DNA from: Rhodospirillum sp.
GTDB lineage: Bacteria > Pseudomonadota > Alphaproteobacteria > Dongiales > Dongiaceae
Assembly: GCA_013822765.1 (NCBI GenBank)
Contig: PNKY01000012.1
Span: 1 to 48,837, forward strand
Reading direction: 5' to 3'
Length of the DNA stretch: 48,837 nucleotides
This document shows positions 40,570 through 48,717 of the stretch, one piece after another. Each line of letters starts with the position of its first letter. Position 1 is the stretch's first letter. The translations under genes and the position numbers were made by a program. The notes under the pieces are model-generated. The model was not told the DNA's origin. It worked only from the letters and a program-made list of their open reading frames with translations, and made no database searches.

Positions 40570-41661
40570 ATGTCGCACAATACGTTCGGCCACCTGTTCC
40601 GGTTCACGACCTGGGGCGAGAGCCACGGGCCGGCGATCGGCTGCGTGGTCGACGGCACGCCGCCGGGCATCGCGCTCGCCGAGACCGACATCCAGCCGTG
40701 GCTCGACAAGCGCAAGCCCGGCCAATCGCGCTTCGTGACCCAGCGGCGCGAGGACGACGAGGTGCAGATCCTGTCCGGCGTGTTCGAGGGCAAGACCACC
40801 GGCACGCCGATCTCGCTGCTGATCAAGAACGAGGATCAGCGCAGCAAGGACTACAGCAAGATCAAGGACCAGTTCCGCCCAGGCCACGCCGACTTCACCT
40901 ACTGGGCCAAGTATCACGGCCACCGCGACTATCGCGGCGGCGGCCGCTCCTCCGCGCGCGAGACCGCCGCGCGCGTAGCGGCCGGCGCGGTCGCGCGCAA
41001 GGTGCTGGCGCACCTGGTGCACGAGCCGGTGGAGATCAAGGGCGCCCTGATCCAGGTCGGCAGCATCAGCGCCTCGCGCGCGCGCTGGGACTGGGCCGAG
41101 ACCGAGCGCAACAGCTTCTGGAGCCCCGACGCGGAGGTGGTGCCGCAATGGGAGGCGCTGCTCGACCGCACGCGCAAGGCCGGCTCCTCCGTCGGCGCGG
41201 TGATCGAGGTGATCGCGTCCGGGGTGCCGATCGGGCTCGGCGCGCCGCTCTATGGCAAGCTCGACGCCGATCTCGCCTCGGCCATGATGGGCATCAACGC
41301 GGTCAAGGGCGTCGAGATCGGCGCCGGCTTCGCCGCCGCTGCGCTGACCGGCGAGGAGAATGCCGACGAGATGCGCATCGAGGACGGCAAGCTCAAGTTC
41401 CTGTCCAACATGGCGGGCGGCATCCTGGGCGGCATCTCGACCGGCCAGGACGTGGTGGCGCGCTTCGCGGTCAAGCCGACCTCCTCCATCAACCAGCCGC
41501 GCAAGAGCATCAACACCGCCGGCGAAGAGATCGACGTCGTCACCACCGGCCGCCACGACCCCTGCGTCGGCATCCGCGCCGTGCCGGTGGGTGAAGCGAT
41601 GATGGCAATCGTGCTCGCCGACCACCTGCTGCGCCACCGCGCGCAGTGCGGATTGGAGTAA
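40570..41661 (+). CDS. aroC: Chorismate synthase
   Basis: A 363-residue enzyme that converts EPSP to chorismate, needing reduced FMN. GHLFRFTTWGESHGPAIGCV is the first signature, RPGHADFTYWAKYHGHRDYR and GGGRSSARETAARVAAGAVA are the second and third, and SSINQPRKSINTAGEEIDV is near the end. The length is normal. It is coupled to fabI. A dispersed repeat follows at 41691. Confidence 0.97.
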   Translation: MSHNTFGHLFRFTTWGESHGPAIGCVVDGTPPGIALAETDIQPWLDKRKPGQSRFVTQRREDDEVQILSGVFEGKTTGTPISLLIKNEDQRSKDYSKIKDQFRPGHADFTYWAKYHGHRDYRGGGRSSARETAARVAAGAVARKVLAHLVHEPVEIKGALIQVGSISASRARWDWAETERNSFWSPDAEVVPQWEALLDRTRKAGSSVGAVIEVIASGVPIGLGAPLYGKLDADLASAMMGINAVKGVEIGAGFAAAALTGEENADEMRIEDGKLKFLSNMAGGILGGISTGQDVVARFAVKPTSSINQPRKSINTAGEEIDVVTTGRHDPCVGIRAVPVGEAMMAIVLADHLLRHRAQCGLE

Positions 41662-41690
41662 GGCGCACCACACTCACCGCATTCTCCAAC

Positions 41691-41774
41691 CGTCATCCCG
41701 GCCTTGAGCCGGGATCCATTTGTCCGCCGCACGTGCTCCTGGTGAATGGACCCCGGCTCAAGGCCGGGGTGACA
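41691..41774. repeat. Palindromic repeat, family 1, copy C
   Basis: CGTCATCCCGGCCTTGAGCC at the left and GGCTCAAGGCCGGGGTGACA at the right, with a 30-base unrelated middle. Flanks CTCCAAC and GGAGAGTG match the copy at 11111. Both arms fold on themselves and on each other. Confidence 0.85.
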
Positions 41775-41810
41775 GGAGAGTGTGCGCTCGATGTGCGCCC
41801 GCTCTCCTTC

Positions 41811-41841
41811 CGTCATGGTCGTGCTAGGTCCGACCATGACG
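41811..41841. repeat. Short palindromic repeat, family 1, copy D
   Basis: CGTCATGGTCG and CGACCATGACG form a perfect 11-bp stem around TGCTAGGTC. It matches the right arm of copy A (9804-9830) and is followed by GGGGAGAGT. It lies 36 bases from copy C and 16 bases from the next gene's stop, so it may also serve as a terminator for that gene. Confidence 0.75.
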
Positions 41842-41857
41842 GGGAGAGTGCGTGGGT

Positions 41858-42295
41858 CTACCCGTTTGGGCCCGAGCCGCCGCTGTTGCCACCGCCCCCG
41901 TTGCCGCCGCTATTACCACCACCGCTATTGCCGCCTCCGCTGTTGCCGCCGCCGTCATTGTGGTCGCGGCCCTTGCCGCTGTCGTTGTCGCGGCGATGCT
42001 TTTCCTTTTCCTTGTTGCCGCTGCTGGTGGTGAGGCCGAACGGCTTGCGGTTCTCCAGCAGGCCACCGCAGACGTCGCTGGTGAATTCGGGATCGACGAG
42101 TGCGCACTCGTCGGTCAGCTGCTCGATGGTCTGGCATTCGGTCTCGCTGCCGCTGGAGCCTTCGTAGTCGAAGCACACGACATCGACATCGTCGTCATAC
42201 GCGGCGGCCGGCGCCGATGACAGCGACAGGCCGAACACGGTAGCGAAGAGAGCGGCGGAGAGCACGGAGGCCGTGGCCGCGGTAGAACGGTACAT
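41858..42295 (-). CDS. Exported glycine/asparagine-rich hypothetical protein
   Basis: A 145-residue protein with a signal peptide (hydrophobic 8-30, cleavage after Ala-Ala-Ala near 33). The middle has Cys residues in VVCFDYEG, SETECQTIEQLTDECAL and DVCGG, likely disulfides. Residues 95-115 are charged. The end is a Gly/Asn/Ser repeat (GGGNSGGG repeated). The family is unknown to me. ATG 42295 follows AAGGAAATT. It is divergent from another secreted protein gene. Confidence 0.75.
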   Translation of the reverse strand: MYRSTAATASVLSAALFATVFGLSLSSAPAAAYDDDVDVVCFDYEGSSGSETECQTIEQLTDECALVDPEFTSDVCGGLLENRKPFGLTTSSGNKEKEKHRRDNDSGKGRDHNDGGGNSGGGNSGGGNSGGNGGGGNSGGSGPNG

Positions 42296-42407
42296 GATCC
42301 AATTTCCTTGAGGGTTGGGAGATGCGCCGGCCGGCTGGCCAGCGTGACATCCGGTCTGTCGGCCGCCGGCATTCAAGGGTTCTGAGCCGCGCACCGCCGA
42401 ATGAGCG

Positions 42408-42470
42408 CCGTCACACAACGGCATCGACCAGCGGCCGGGAGCGGCCCGACTGTGCGCCCCGTCACACAAC
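42408..42470. promoter_or_regulatory. Direct repeat CCGTCACACAAC between divergent secreted-protein genes
   Basis: CCGTCACACAAC occurs at 42408-42419 and again at 42459-42470, 51 bases apart, both flanked by GCGCC on the left and GGC on the right. It may be a paired regulator site shared by the two divergent genes. Confidence 0.35.
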
Positions 42471-42530
42471 CGGCGCGAACGCCTTCCTTGGGCGCCTCGA
42501 CTGATGGACAGGACAACCAAGGAGGTCGTC

Positions 42531-43085
42531 ATGTCCACGTTCAAAGCGCGCTTGTTGACAGGTGCGTTCGTGTTGGCGATGAGCAGCGGCACGGCATTCG
42601 CCGGCGCCGATCTGGTGCCGGATGCGAGCAACCTCGGCACCATGGGCCAGGCCAGCGTCACCAATATGGGCGACGAGGCGACGGAGCCGTCGGTGCTCAC
42701 CATCGTCTGCCAGAAGACCAGCGGCGGCATGGGCGGCTGCGCCGAAGATCCGGGCATGGCCGCTTACGAAGACGCCAGCTATCCCAACGCGGCGGTGATC
42801 CAGGTGCCAGCGTTGCAGCCCGGCGAAACCTTCGACCATGCCCTCGAGTTCTGGGGCGGTCTGGTGTGGGGCGCCGGCACCTATGAGCTGACGCTGACCG
42901 CCGATGCCGGCGAGGCGATCGAAGAGGACGACGAAGAGAACAACCAGACGAGCGCGGAGAAGCAGCAGCTCGCCGGCGTGAACAAGACGCCGCAGCCGAA
43001 GGGCCCGGGCACCATCGTCCTCAAGCCCAAGAGCGACGGCAGCGGCGGCTTCCCCTTCGAGCTGCAGTTCACGTTCGGGCAGTGA
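42531..43085 (+). CDS. Exported hypothetical protein (CARDB-like)
   Basis: A 184-residue secreted protein. The signal peptide ends at TAFAGAD. The mature part has a beta-sandwich pattern like CARDB domains (ADLVPDASNLGTMGQASVTN, GTYELTLTADAGEAIEEDDE with the acidic ENN loop). A Cys pair (IVCQKTSGGMGGCAED) may form a disulfide. The C-terminal end is Gly/Pro-rich. AAGGAGGT, a near-perfect ribosome-binding site, precedes the ATG. Function unknown. Confidence 0.75.
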   Translation: MSTFKARLLTGAFVLAMSSGTAFAGADLVPDASNLGTMGQASVTNMGDEATEPSVLTIVCQKTSGGMGGCAEDPGMAAYEDASYPNAAVIQVPALQPGETFDHALEFWGGLVWGAGTYELTLTADAGEAIEEDDEENNQTSAEKQQLAGVNKTPQPKGPGTIVLKPKSDGSGGFPFELQFTFGQ

Positions 43086-43098
43086 GCCGAATCCTCCT

Positions 43099-43182
43099 CC
43101 GAGGTGGGGGAAGCGAGCGATGATTGTCGCCCACTGAAACACGGCTTCCCCCTCCCCACCCTCCCCCATATCGGGGGAGGGG
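43099..43182. repeat. Dispersed intergenic repeat, family 2, copy 2
   Basis: CCGAGGTGGGGGAAGCGAGC at the left, CGGCTTCCCCCTCCCC in the middle and a closing CCTCCCCCATATCGGGGGAGG palindrome. It aligns, in opposite orientation, to 3171-3252. It ends seven bases from the stop of the convergent RNA methyltransferase gene. Confidence 0.7.
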
Positions 43183-43188
43183 ATTTGC

Positions 43189-44466
43189 TCACCGCCGCCT
43201 GAACTCCGCCACCAGCTCCACATGCGGCGACCAGATGAACTGGTCGACAACGGTGATCGCGGCGAGGTCGTAGCCGCCGTCGACCAGCGTCCGCGCATCG
43301 CGGGCGAAGGTGGCGGGGTTGCATGACACGGCGACGATGCGCTTCACGCGCGCCTTGGCCAGCATTTCCGATTGCGCCTTGGCGCCGGCGCGCGGCGGGT
43401 CGAACACCACGGCATCGAAATTCTTCAGTTCCTGGAAGGTGAGCGGATCGTGCTCCAGGTCGCGCGCTTCGGTGGTGATGCGGTGGCCGAGCTGCGCGCG
43501 CTTGGCCGCTTCAACCAGCGCGGCGAGCGACGGCTTGCTGCCTTCGACCGCGTGCGCCTTGCCGATCTTCGCGAGATCGAAGGTGAAGGTGCCGGCGCCG
43601 GCATAGAGCTCCGCGATCCGCTTGGCCTTGCCGACCATCGCGAGCACGGCCGCCTTCAAGGTCGCCTCGCCCTCCGCGCTCGGCTGCAGGAAGGACGGCA
43701 TCGGCAGGTCGACCAGCACGTCGCCGAACCGCACCTGCGGCGGGCGCAGCAGCACGATCGGTTCCGGCGTGCCGCGCGATAGCCAGCCGATGCGCGCGAC
43801 GTCATGCTGCGCCGCGAACCCGGCCAGCGCCGCGCGCTGTCCGGCATTGGGCGTGGCATCGCACGTGAACAGCAGATCGAATCCGGTCAGGGTCTCGGTC
43901 GCCAGGATGTCGGCTGCATCGCCATCGCGTAGCACCTGGCGCAGCACCGCGCGCAACGGCGCCATCAGGTCGCCGAGCGCAGGCACCAGGATCGGGCAGA
44001 CATGCTGGTCGACGATCACGTCGCTGCCGCGCGCGTGGAAGCCGAGTCGGACTTCGCTGCCTTGCCGCACCACCGCGAAATCGGCGCGGCGCCGGGTCGC
44101 GGCCGGCACGAACACCGACTCAAAGCGCTCCGGCAGGTCGAGGCCGCGGTGGCCGAGGGCTTGGCGCACCATGTCGACCTTCCAGTCGCGATAGGCCGGC
44201 TCCGCCCAAACCTGCAGGGCGCAGCCGCCACACAATGCAGTCTCCAGTGCGCGGCGATCCGGCGACGGTTCGAGGATCTCGACGTCGCTGGCCGCGAGGT
44301 CGCCGCCGGCCGCGGGCTGCAGCCGCGCGCGCACCCGCTCGCCCGGCAGGGCGGAGGGAACGAACACGCGCTTGCCCTGCCATTCGGCCAAGGCGTCGCC
44401 CTGCCCACCCATGGCGGTGGTGGTCAATTCGACCACGTCGGACCCTGTTCGGCGTTCCCGGCTCAT
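43189..44466 (-). CDS. TrmA/RumA-family RNA methyltransferase, atypical Fe-S site
   Basis: A 425-residue protein of the 5-methyluridine rRNA/tRNA methyltransferase family. AELYAGAGTFTFDLA (285-299) is the SAM motif, FDPPRAG (355-361) and VSCNPATF with catalytic Cys 382 are the active site. The N-terminal TRAM-like barrel is residues 10-60. The 4Fe-4S motif normally has four Cys: here C79, C82 (CGGC) and C157 are present, but the one six residues before C79 is Ala 73. The cluster may be lost or altered. It is divergent from sppA. Confidence 0.88.
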   Translation of the reverse strand: MSRERRTGSDVVELTTTAMGGQGDALAEWQGKRVFVPSALPGERVRARLQPAAGGDLAASDVEILEPSPDRRALETALCGGCALQVWAEPAYRDWKVDMVRQALGHRGLDLPERFESVFVPAATRRRADFAVVRQGSEVRLGFHARGSDVIVDQHVCPILVPALGDLMAPLRAVLRQVLRDGDAADILATETLTGFDLLFTCDATPNAGQRAALAGFAAQHDVARIGWLSRGTPEPIVLLRPPQVRFGDVLVDLPMPSFLQPSAEGEATLKAAVLAMVGKAKRIAELYAGAGTFTFDLAKIGKAHAVEGSKPSLAALVEAAKRAQLGHRITTEARDLEHDPLTFQELKNFDAVVFDPPRAGAKAQSEMLAKARVKRIVAVSCNPATFARDARTLVDGGYDLAAITVVDQFIWSPHVELVAEFRRR

Positions 44467-44553
44467 GCCCTTCGATCAGCAAGACAGCGACAATAAAGCT
44501 GGCTTATGATGGCGCCCCATTCCGGGGCAACAAAAAAGAGACGGATTGGCGCA

Positions 44554-46335
44554 ATGGGATTTCTCCGGTTTGTCGCGCGGTTCATTTTCTGGCTGCTGGC
44601 GCTGCTCGGCATTGCGGTGGTCGCGATGGTGGTCGCCGGCTTCTTCTTCCTCGGTGACCTGGGCCGGCCGCATGTCAAGGTCCCGGACCAGGCTGTCCTC
44701 ACCATCGACCTCAGCGAGGGGCTGGCGAAGGACCATGTCCGGCTGCCGTTCGCGCCAGTCGGCAAGCCGACGGTCGAGGACGTCGTGCTGGGCCTGGAGG
44801 CCGCGGCCAACGACAGCCGCGTCAAGGGCGTGATGCTCAAGGTCGGCCGCGGGCCGCTCAACATCGCCGAAGCGCAGGAGATCCGCGACGCCGTCGCCGG
44901 ATTCCAGAGCAGCAGCAAGCCGGTCCATGCGTTCGCCGAATCCTTCGGCGAGGGTGGCGACGGCACCATCCACTACTACCTCGCCGCCAGTGCGGACCGC
45001 ATCTTCCTCCAACCGTCCGGCGAGGTCGCGACCCTGGGTTTCATGGTGGAGCAGCCGTTCCTGCGCGCCGCGCTCGACTGGCTCGGCGTCAAGCCGCAGG
45101 TCAGCAAGCGCAAGGAGTTCAAGGGCGCGCCCTATCTGTTCACCGAGACCGCGATGCCGGCGCCGCTGCGCCAGAACCTGCAGCAGCTGACCGATTCCTG
45201 GCTGACGCAGGTGGTCGACGGCATCGCCGCCAACCGCAAGAAGGACGCGGGCGTGGTGCGCCGCTGGATCGACAACGCGCCGTTGAGCGCCGCCGATGCC
45301 AAGAAGGAAGGCATGGTGGATGAACTCCAATACTGGGACCAGGCCGCCGCCGTCACTTACGGCGTGGCGGGTGAGGATGCCTCGATCGACGTCGCCGATT
45401 ATGCCGCGCAGATTCCGGACCTGAAGGCGACTGCGCCCAGGGTCGCTCTCATCCGCGGCAACGGGCCGGTGATCCTGGGCGACAGCGAGGGCGATCCGTT
45501 CGGCGATTCCGGTAATCTTGGCTCCGACACCATCGTCAAGGCGTTCTCGGACGCGATCGACGACCGGGTGCGCGCCATCATCTTCCGCATCGACTCGCCG
45601 GGCGGCTCGTACGTCGCGGCCGACGCGATCTGGCGCGAGGTCATGCGTGCGCGCGAGATGGGCATCCCGGTAATCGCGAGCTTCGGCTGGCAGGCGGCGT
45701 CCGGCGGCTATTTCGTGGCCGCGCCCGCCACCAAGATCGTCGCACAGCCGGGCACCATCACCGGCTCGATCGGCGTGTTCGCCGGCAAGCCGGTGCTCAC
45801 CGAGTTGTGGGCCAACCTCAACGTCCATTTCGAAGGCGTGCAGGCCGGCGCCGCCGCCGGCACCAACAGCGTCAACCGCGACTATGCGCCGGAGGAATGG
45901 GCGCGACTGGAAAAGCGGCTGGACGAGATCTACGCCGACTTCACCGGCAAGGTCGCCGAGGGCCGCAAGCTCAAGCCCGAGAAGGTCGAAGAGGTGGCCA
46001 AGGGGCAGATCTGGTCGGGCGCAGACGCCAAGGCGCGTGGCCTGGTGGACGAGTTGGGCGGCCTCGCGATGGCGATCCGCTTGGCCAAGCAGGAGAGCAA
46101 GCTGGCGCAGGAGACCAATGTCACGCTGGTCGCCTATCCGTCCGAGGAGGAACGCTGGGAGAGCTTCCTCGGCGAGTTCATGGGTAGCAGCGCTGCGGCG
46201 CCGGCGCTGAGCGACAGCGCCGAATTGCTTCCGGGCGCGCAGGAACTGGCGCGCGCGCTGCAGCCGCTGATCGCGCAGCCGGATGCGGTGCTGCTGTGGG
46301 CGCCGCCGATCAGCGTCAACGGCCGGCTCGACTAG
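44554..46335 (+). CDS. sppA: Signal peptide peptidase SppA, 67-kDa type
   Basis: A 593-residue membrane serine protease that degrades cleaved signal peptides. One N-terminal anchor helix (about 8-32) is followed by two tandem SppA domains. Lys 190 in KEFKGAPYLFT is the general base and Ser 405 in TITGSIGVF the nucleophile, as in E. coli. FRIDSPGGSYVAADAIW is in the second domain. The ATG at 44554 matches the usual start just ahead of the anchor; ATGs at 44506 and 44509 would add 16. The YCII gene follows after 15 bases. Confidence 0.93.
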   Translation: MGFLRFVARFIFWLLALLGIAVVAMVVAGFFFLGDLGRPHVKVPDQAVLTIDLSEGLAKDHVRLPFAPVGKPTVEDVVLGLEAAANDSRVKGVMLKVGRGPLNIAEAQEIRDAVAGFQSSSKPVHAFAESFGEGGDGTIHYYLAASADRIFLQPSGEVATLGFMVEQPFLRAALDWLGVKPQVSKRKEFKGAPYLFTETAMPAPLRQNLQQLTDSWLTQVVDGIAANRKKDAGVVRRWIDNAPLSAADAKKEGMVDELQYWDQAAAVTYGVAGEDASIDVADYAAQIPDLKATAPRVALIRGNGPVILGDSEGDPFGDSGNLGSDTIVKAFSDAIDDRVRAIIFRIDSPGGSYVAADAIWREVMRAREMGIPVIASFGWQAASGGYFVAAPATKIVAQPGTITGSIGVFAGKPVLTELWANLNVHFEGVQAGAAAGTNSVNRDYAPEEWARLEKRLDEIYADFTGKVAEGRKLKPEKVEEVAKGQIWSGADAKARGLVDELGGLAMAIRLAKQESKLAQETNVTLVAYPSEEERWESFLGEFMGSSAAAPALSDSAELLPGAQELARALQPLIAQPDAVLLWAPPISVNGRLD

Positions 46336-46350
46336 GCGGAGGCAGAATCC

Positions 46351-46734
46351 ATGCTCTACGCGATTCTCGCGTATCACGAGGAGGGCGTGGTCGAATCGTG
46401 GACCAAGGAGGAGGATGCGGCGCTGATGGCCGAACTGCTCCAGGTCAATGATCGCCTCGTCCGGGAGAAGTGCTTGGGCCCGGCCGCACGGCTTGGCCCG
46501 ACGCGGGGCGCCGTGACTCTGCGCGGCAAAGGCGCCGGCATGATCATGGACGGCCCTTTTGCCGAGACCAAGGAGCAGCTGCTCGGCTTCTACATCGTGG
46601 ATTGTCCGATGCTCGAGGCAGCCATCGCGGCAGCGCGCGACCTGCGTCGCGCCAATCCGACCGCGGTCTATGAGATCCGGCCGATTTCGCTCTTTCGCCC
46701 CGGCACGCCACTGGAGGGCCGAGCGGAGAGCTGA
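46351..46734 (+). CDS. YCII/DGPF-domain protein
   Basis: A 127-residue protein of the YCII-related group. MLYAILAYHEEGVVESWTKE opens the fold and MDGPFAETKEQLLGFYIVD is the DGPF signature. It ends YEIRPISLF. These ferredoxin-like dimers are often next to extracytoplasmic sigma factors; none is visible here. The GGAGG site precedes the ATG. A hairpin overlaps its stop, and a remnant of its 3' end recurs at 47285. Confidence 0.87.
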   Translation: MLYAILAYHEEGVVESWTKEEDAALMAELLQVNDRLVREKCLGPAARLGPTRGAVTLRGKGAGMIMDGPFAETKEQLLGFYIVDCPMLEAAIAAARDLRRANPTAVYEIRPISLFRPGTPLEGRAES

Positions 46735-46750
46735 GCAGCCTCTGCTCAGC
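46730..46750 (+). terminator. Hairpin overlapping the YCII stop codon
   Basis: GCTGAGCAG and CTGCTCAGC form a perfect 9-bp stem around a CCT loop. The TGA stop is within the left arm. No T-run follows. Confidence 0.55.
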
Positions 46751-46807
46751 GCGGCGTTGCACACTTCGAACGCAAGGCGGTTGGACGAAGGTCCATCTGT
46801 GCAGCCA

Positions 46808-46945
46808 TCGCCAAATGTTGTTTGGTGGCAAGGTGGCTTGGCGCGTTTCCAAGAGCGCGCCGATCCGCCAAGTCCCGGTTGCGAGAACCGGGCTCGAGCC
46901 CCACGCCGGGTGGCAACACCACTCCCCCCGGTGCTTGCCACCCGG
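46808..46945 (+). ncRNA. Candidate structured RNA with four tandem hairpins
   Basis: The 313-base spacer 46735-47047 has no supported gene but is strongly folded. In order: GCCAAA/TTTGGT (46810-46826), CTTGGCG/CGCCAAG (46837-46872) with an inner GCGCG/CGCGC, CCCGGTT/AACCGGG (46874-46892), and a 15-bp stem with one bulge (46906-46945: CCGGGTGGCAACACC with GGTGCTTGCCACCCGG). I recognise no known RNA family. It could be a leader of the lipoprotein gene at 47048 or a small RNA; strand is uncertain. Confidence 0.4.
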
Positions 46946-47047
46946 GCATCGCTACGTGGCCGTGAGGCATCATCATTCGCCATGGTAAATTCTGTGCGTA
47001 GCCCTCACGCGTCCCATCAGCGGACGCAATCCGTGTGGGAGTACAAG

Positions 47048-47224
47048 ATGAAAAATCTGACCTTAGTCGTCATTCTCGCCGCGGCCCTGCTTGCCGGCTG
47101 TGGCGGCGGCGTTAGTCTCTCCGAAGACAGGTGGTTCGACAACAATTGCAGCGGCAACGGAATCGCCAATGCTGCATGGTGTGAGGACACCTTGCATCCG
47201 GTGAAAGGTCCGTGGGCCGGCTAG
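47048..47224 (+). CDS. Small lipoprotein
   Basis: A 58-residue protein. The signal is short (MKNLTLVVILAAALLAGCGG) with lipobox LLAGC, so the mature Cys is at 18. The mature part of 41 residues has two more Cys (DNNCSGNG, AAWCEDT), probably a disulfide. GGGAG lies six bases ahead of the ATG. No family recognised. It may belong with small alphaproteobacterial lipoproteins of unknown role. The folded region lies upstream. Confidence 0.7.
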   Translation: MKNLTLVVILAAALLAGCGGGVSLSEDRWFDNNCSGNGIANAAWCEDTLHPVKGPWAG

Positions 47225-47284
47225 AGTAATGCAGCTTCATTTGGACGTGTATCCTGCGCTGACACAGTAGTCAGCGAATACTCC

Positions 47285-47310
47285 CCCCGGCGCGCCGCTG
47301 CAGGGCCGAG
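47285..47310 (+). pseudogene. Possible remnant of a second YCII gene 3' end
   Basis: Twenty-six bases here match 46698-46723, near the end of the YCII gene, with three mismatches, and can encode PGAPLQGR as against PGTPLEGR. Nothing else of the gene is visible upstream, so it is either a duplicated scrap or chance similarity in C/G-rich sequence. Confidence 0.25.
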
Positions 47311-47334
47311 AAACCTCTGCGCAGCACGGGTGCC

Positions 47335-48717
47335 TTAGCGTGCCTGATTGGCCTGGAAAGTATGCTCAAGAGCCACCGTGCCACTCTTCCCATTGGGCCG
47401 GCGGTGCGCTCGCGCGAGAATGATGCTCGCGTAGCCGTGTGATCCGCGCCCAGCCAGATCGCAGACCTCGACCGTGAGATTCTCGCGTCCGAAGCAGGGC
47501 TCCAGGACCGCGCGCATGTCGTTCTCGTCGACGTCCGGGCTCGGAAACGTCTTGCCGCCAACGAGATAGCCGCGTGAGCGGCGCAGGGCAGCGGTCAGAA
47601 GCGTGCCGCCGGGCCGCACCAAGCCGGCGATGCGCCTCATGTAGGTCGCCCACATGACCTTGTCGTCGGTCGCCGAGTCGGCGCAGTATGCGCTGATCAC
47701 CGTTCCATACTGGTGGGCGTTCCCTCCGCCCAAAGGATCGGCACGCCGGAGATCGACCTCCAGCAGCTGGGTGATCCTGGCCCGCGTGATTTCCTCGCGC
47801 CAGGTGATCTCCTCCGCTGCCGGGCCGTCGAGCCCTTCGCATTCCAGCGTGTGGCGGACGAATGGGCGCCAGTTGTGAGCCTTGGGATCGCGCCGGAGCC
47901 ACCGCTCGATTTCGCGCAGGTTCGCCGGGAGATAGTCGCCCAAGTGGATCTCGGAGGCCTTCTCGGCCGCCAGGAACACATGGTGGAGCGTCGGCCCGAC
48001 GCCGAAGAAGAGCACCGGCTCGCCGGGCGTCGCATCCCTCATGGCGTCGACAAAGAACGCGATGGTCCTCCGTTCGTCCGGCTCGACGGTGCTGTAATAG
48101 TCCGCCAGGTACTCGCCCGGCACCCAGTCGGTCTCGAAGGCGGCGTAGGCTCGGGCATCGCGCCGGTGCAGGAACGCCCGTATGCCGCGGGCCAGCCCGT
48201 ATTCGTAGACAGCGGCGCCCAGGTTCGCGCCCCCGAGGAAGATGAGCGCGTCATTCGAGGAAACGGAGTCGCTGAGGAGGGCAGCGCCGAAGGCGCCGGC
48301 GTAGTACGGCGTCTCCTTGGCGAGTTCGGTGCCGACATAGCCGATTGCGGCCGCGATCCGGCGCGCGCGCGCGCTCCGCGTCTTCAGCTTCACCAGGTCG
48401 TACGCGGCCTTCGACAGGACGTTGGTGCTGGTGCCGGTGTCTTCGAGCAGCGCCCAGTTCACCTTCAGGTTCACGTGCAGTCCCGCCCACCACGCGACAT
48501 AGGTGCCGGCGAGGAAGAGGAGCACGAGCGTGTGATCGAGGCCGTGGAGGAGATGCGACGCGGCAAGGAGGACTCCCGCCGTCGTGGCGACCGCATCCAG
48601 CGTGTAGGTCGAGACAGCGGTGGCGGCGAGGGTGATGATCCATCGCTTCGTCCTTGAGAGGTTGGAAGCCTGGGGGCGGCCAACACGAATTTTGGTATGC
48701 AGGGCGGTCGCGGCCAT
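47335..48717 (-). CDS. NNMT/PNMT/TEMT-type methyltransferase with N-terminal membrane domain
   Basis: A 460-residue two-part protein. Residues 25-175 hold about four hydrophobic segments (WIITLAATAVSTYTL, LDHTLVLLFLAGTYVAWWAGL, YYAGAFGAALL, ALIFLGGANLGAAVYEYGL). Residues 195-445 match nicotinamide N-methyltransferase relatives: YLADYYSTVE, VLFFGVGPTLHHVFLAAEKA (motif I), HLGDYLPANLREIERWLRRD, then NWRPFVRHTLE. The small-molecule acceptor, an amine or chalcogen in known members, is not predictable. ATG 48717 follows GAAGGA. The first 120 bases of its upstream region reach the window edge without another feature. Confidence 0.85.
   Translation of the reverse strand: MAATALHTKIRVGRPQASNLSRTKRWIITLAATAVSTYTLDAVATTAGVLLAASHLLHGLDHTLVLLFLAGTYVAWWAGLHVNLKVNWALLEDTGTSTNVLSKAAYDLVKLKTRSARARRIAAAIGYVGTELAKETPYYAGAFGAALLSDSVSSNDALIFLGGANLGAAVYEYGLARGIRAFLHRRDARAYAAFETDWVPGEYLADYYSTVEPDERRTIAFFVDAMRDATPGEPVLFFGVGPTLHHVFLAAEKASEIHLGDYLPANLREIERWLRRDPKAHNWRPFVRHTLECEGLDGPAAEEITWREEITRARITQLLEVDLRRADPLGGGNAHQYGTVISAYCADSATDDKVMWATYMRRIAGLVRPGGTLLTAALRRSRGYLVGGKTFPSPDVDENDMRAVLEPCFGRENLTVEVCDLAGRGSHGYASIILARAHRRPNGKSGTVALEHTFQANQAR

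Noticed and set aside
41870..41990. Pro/Leu-rich plus-strand repeat frame or tandem repeat locus
   Set aside because: It is the complement of the Gly/Asn/Ser repeat tail of the exported protein on the minus strand.
44476..46983. An 835-codon open frame on the minus strand opposite sppA
   Set aside because: It is antisense to a complete SppA with catalytic residues; long frames opposite real genes are common at this GC content, and its translation is His/Arg/Asp-rich without any domain.
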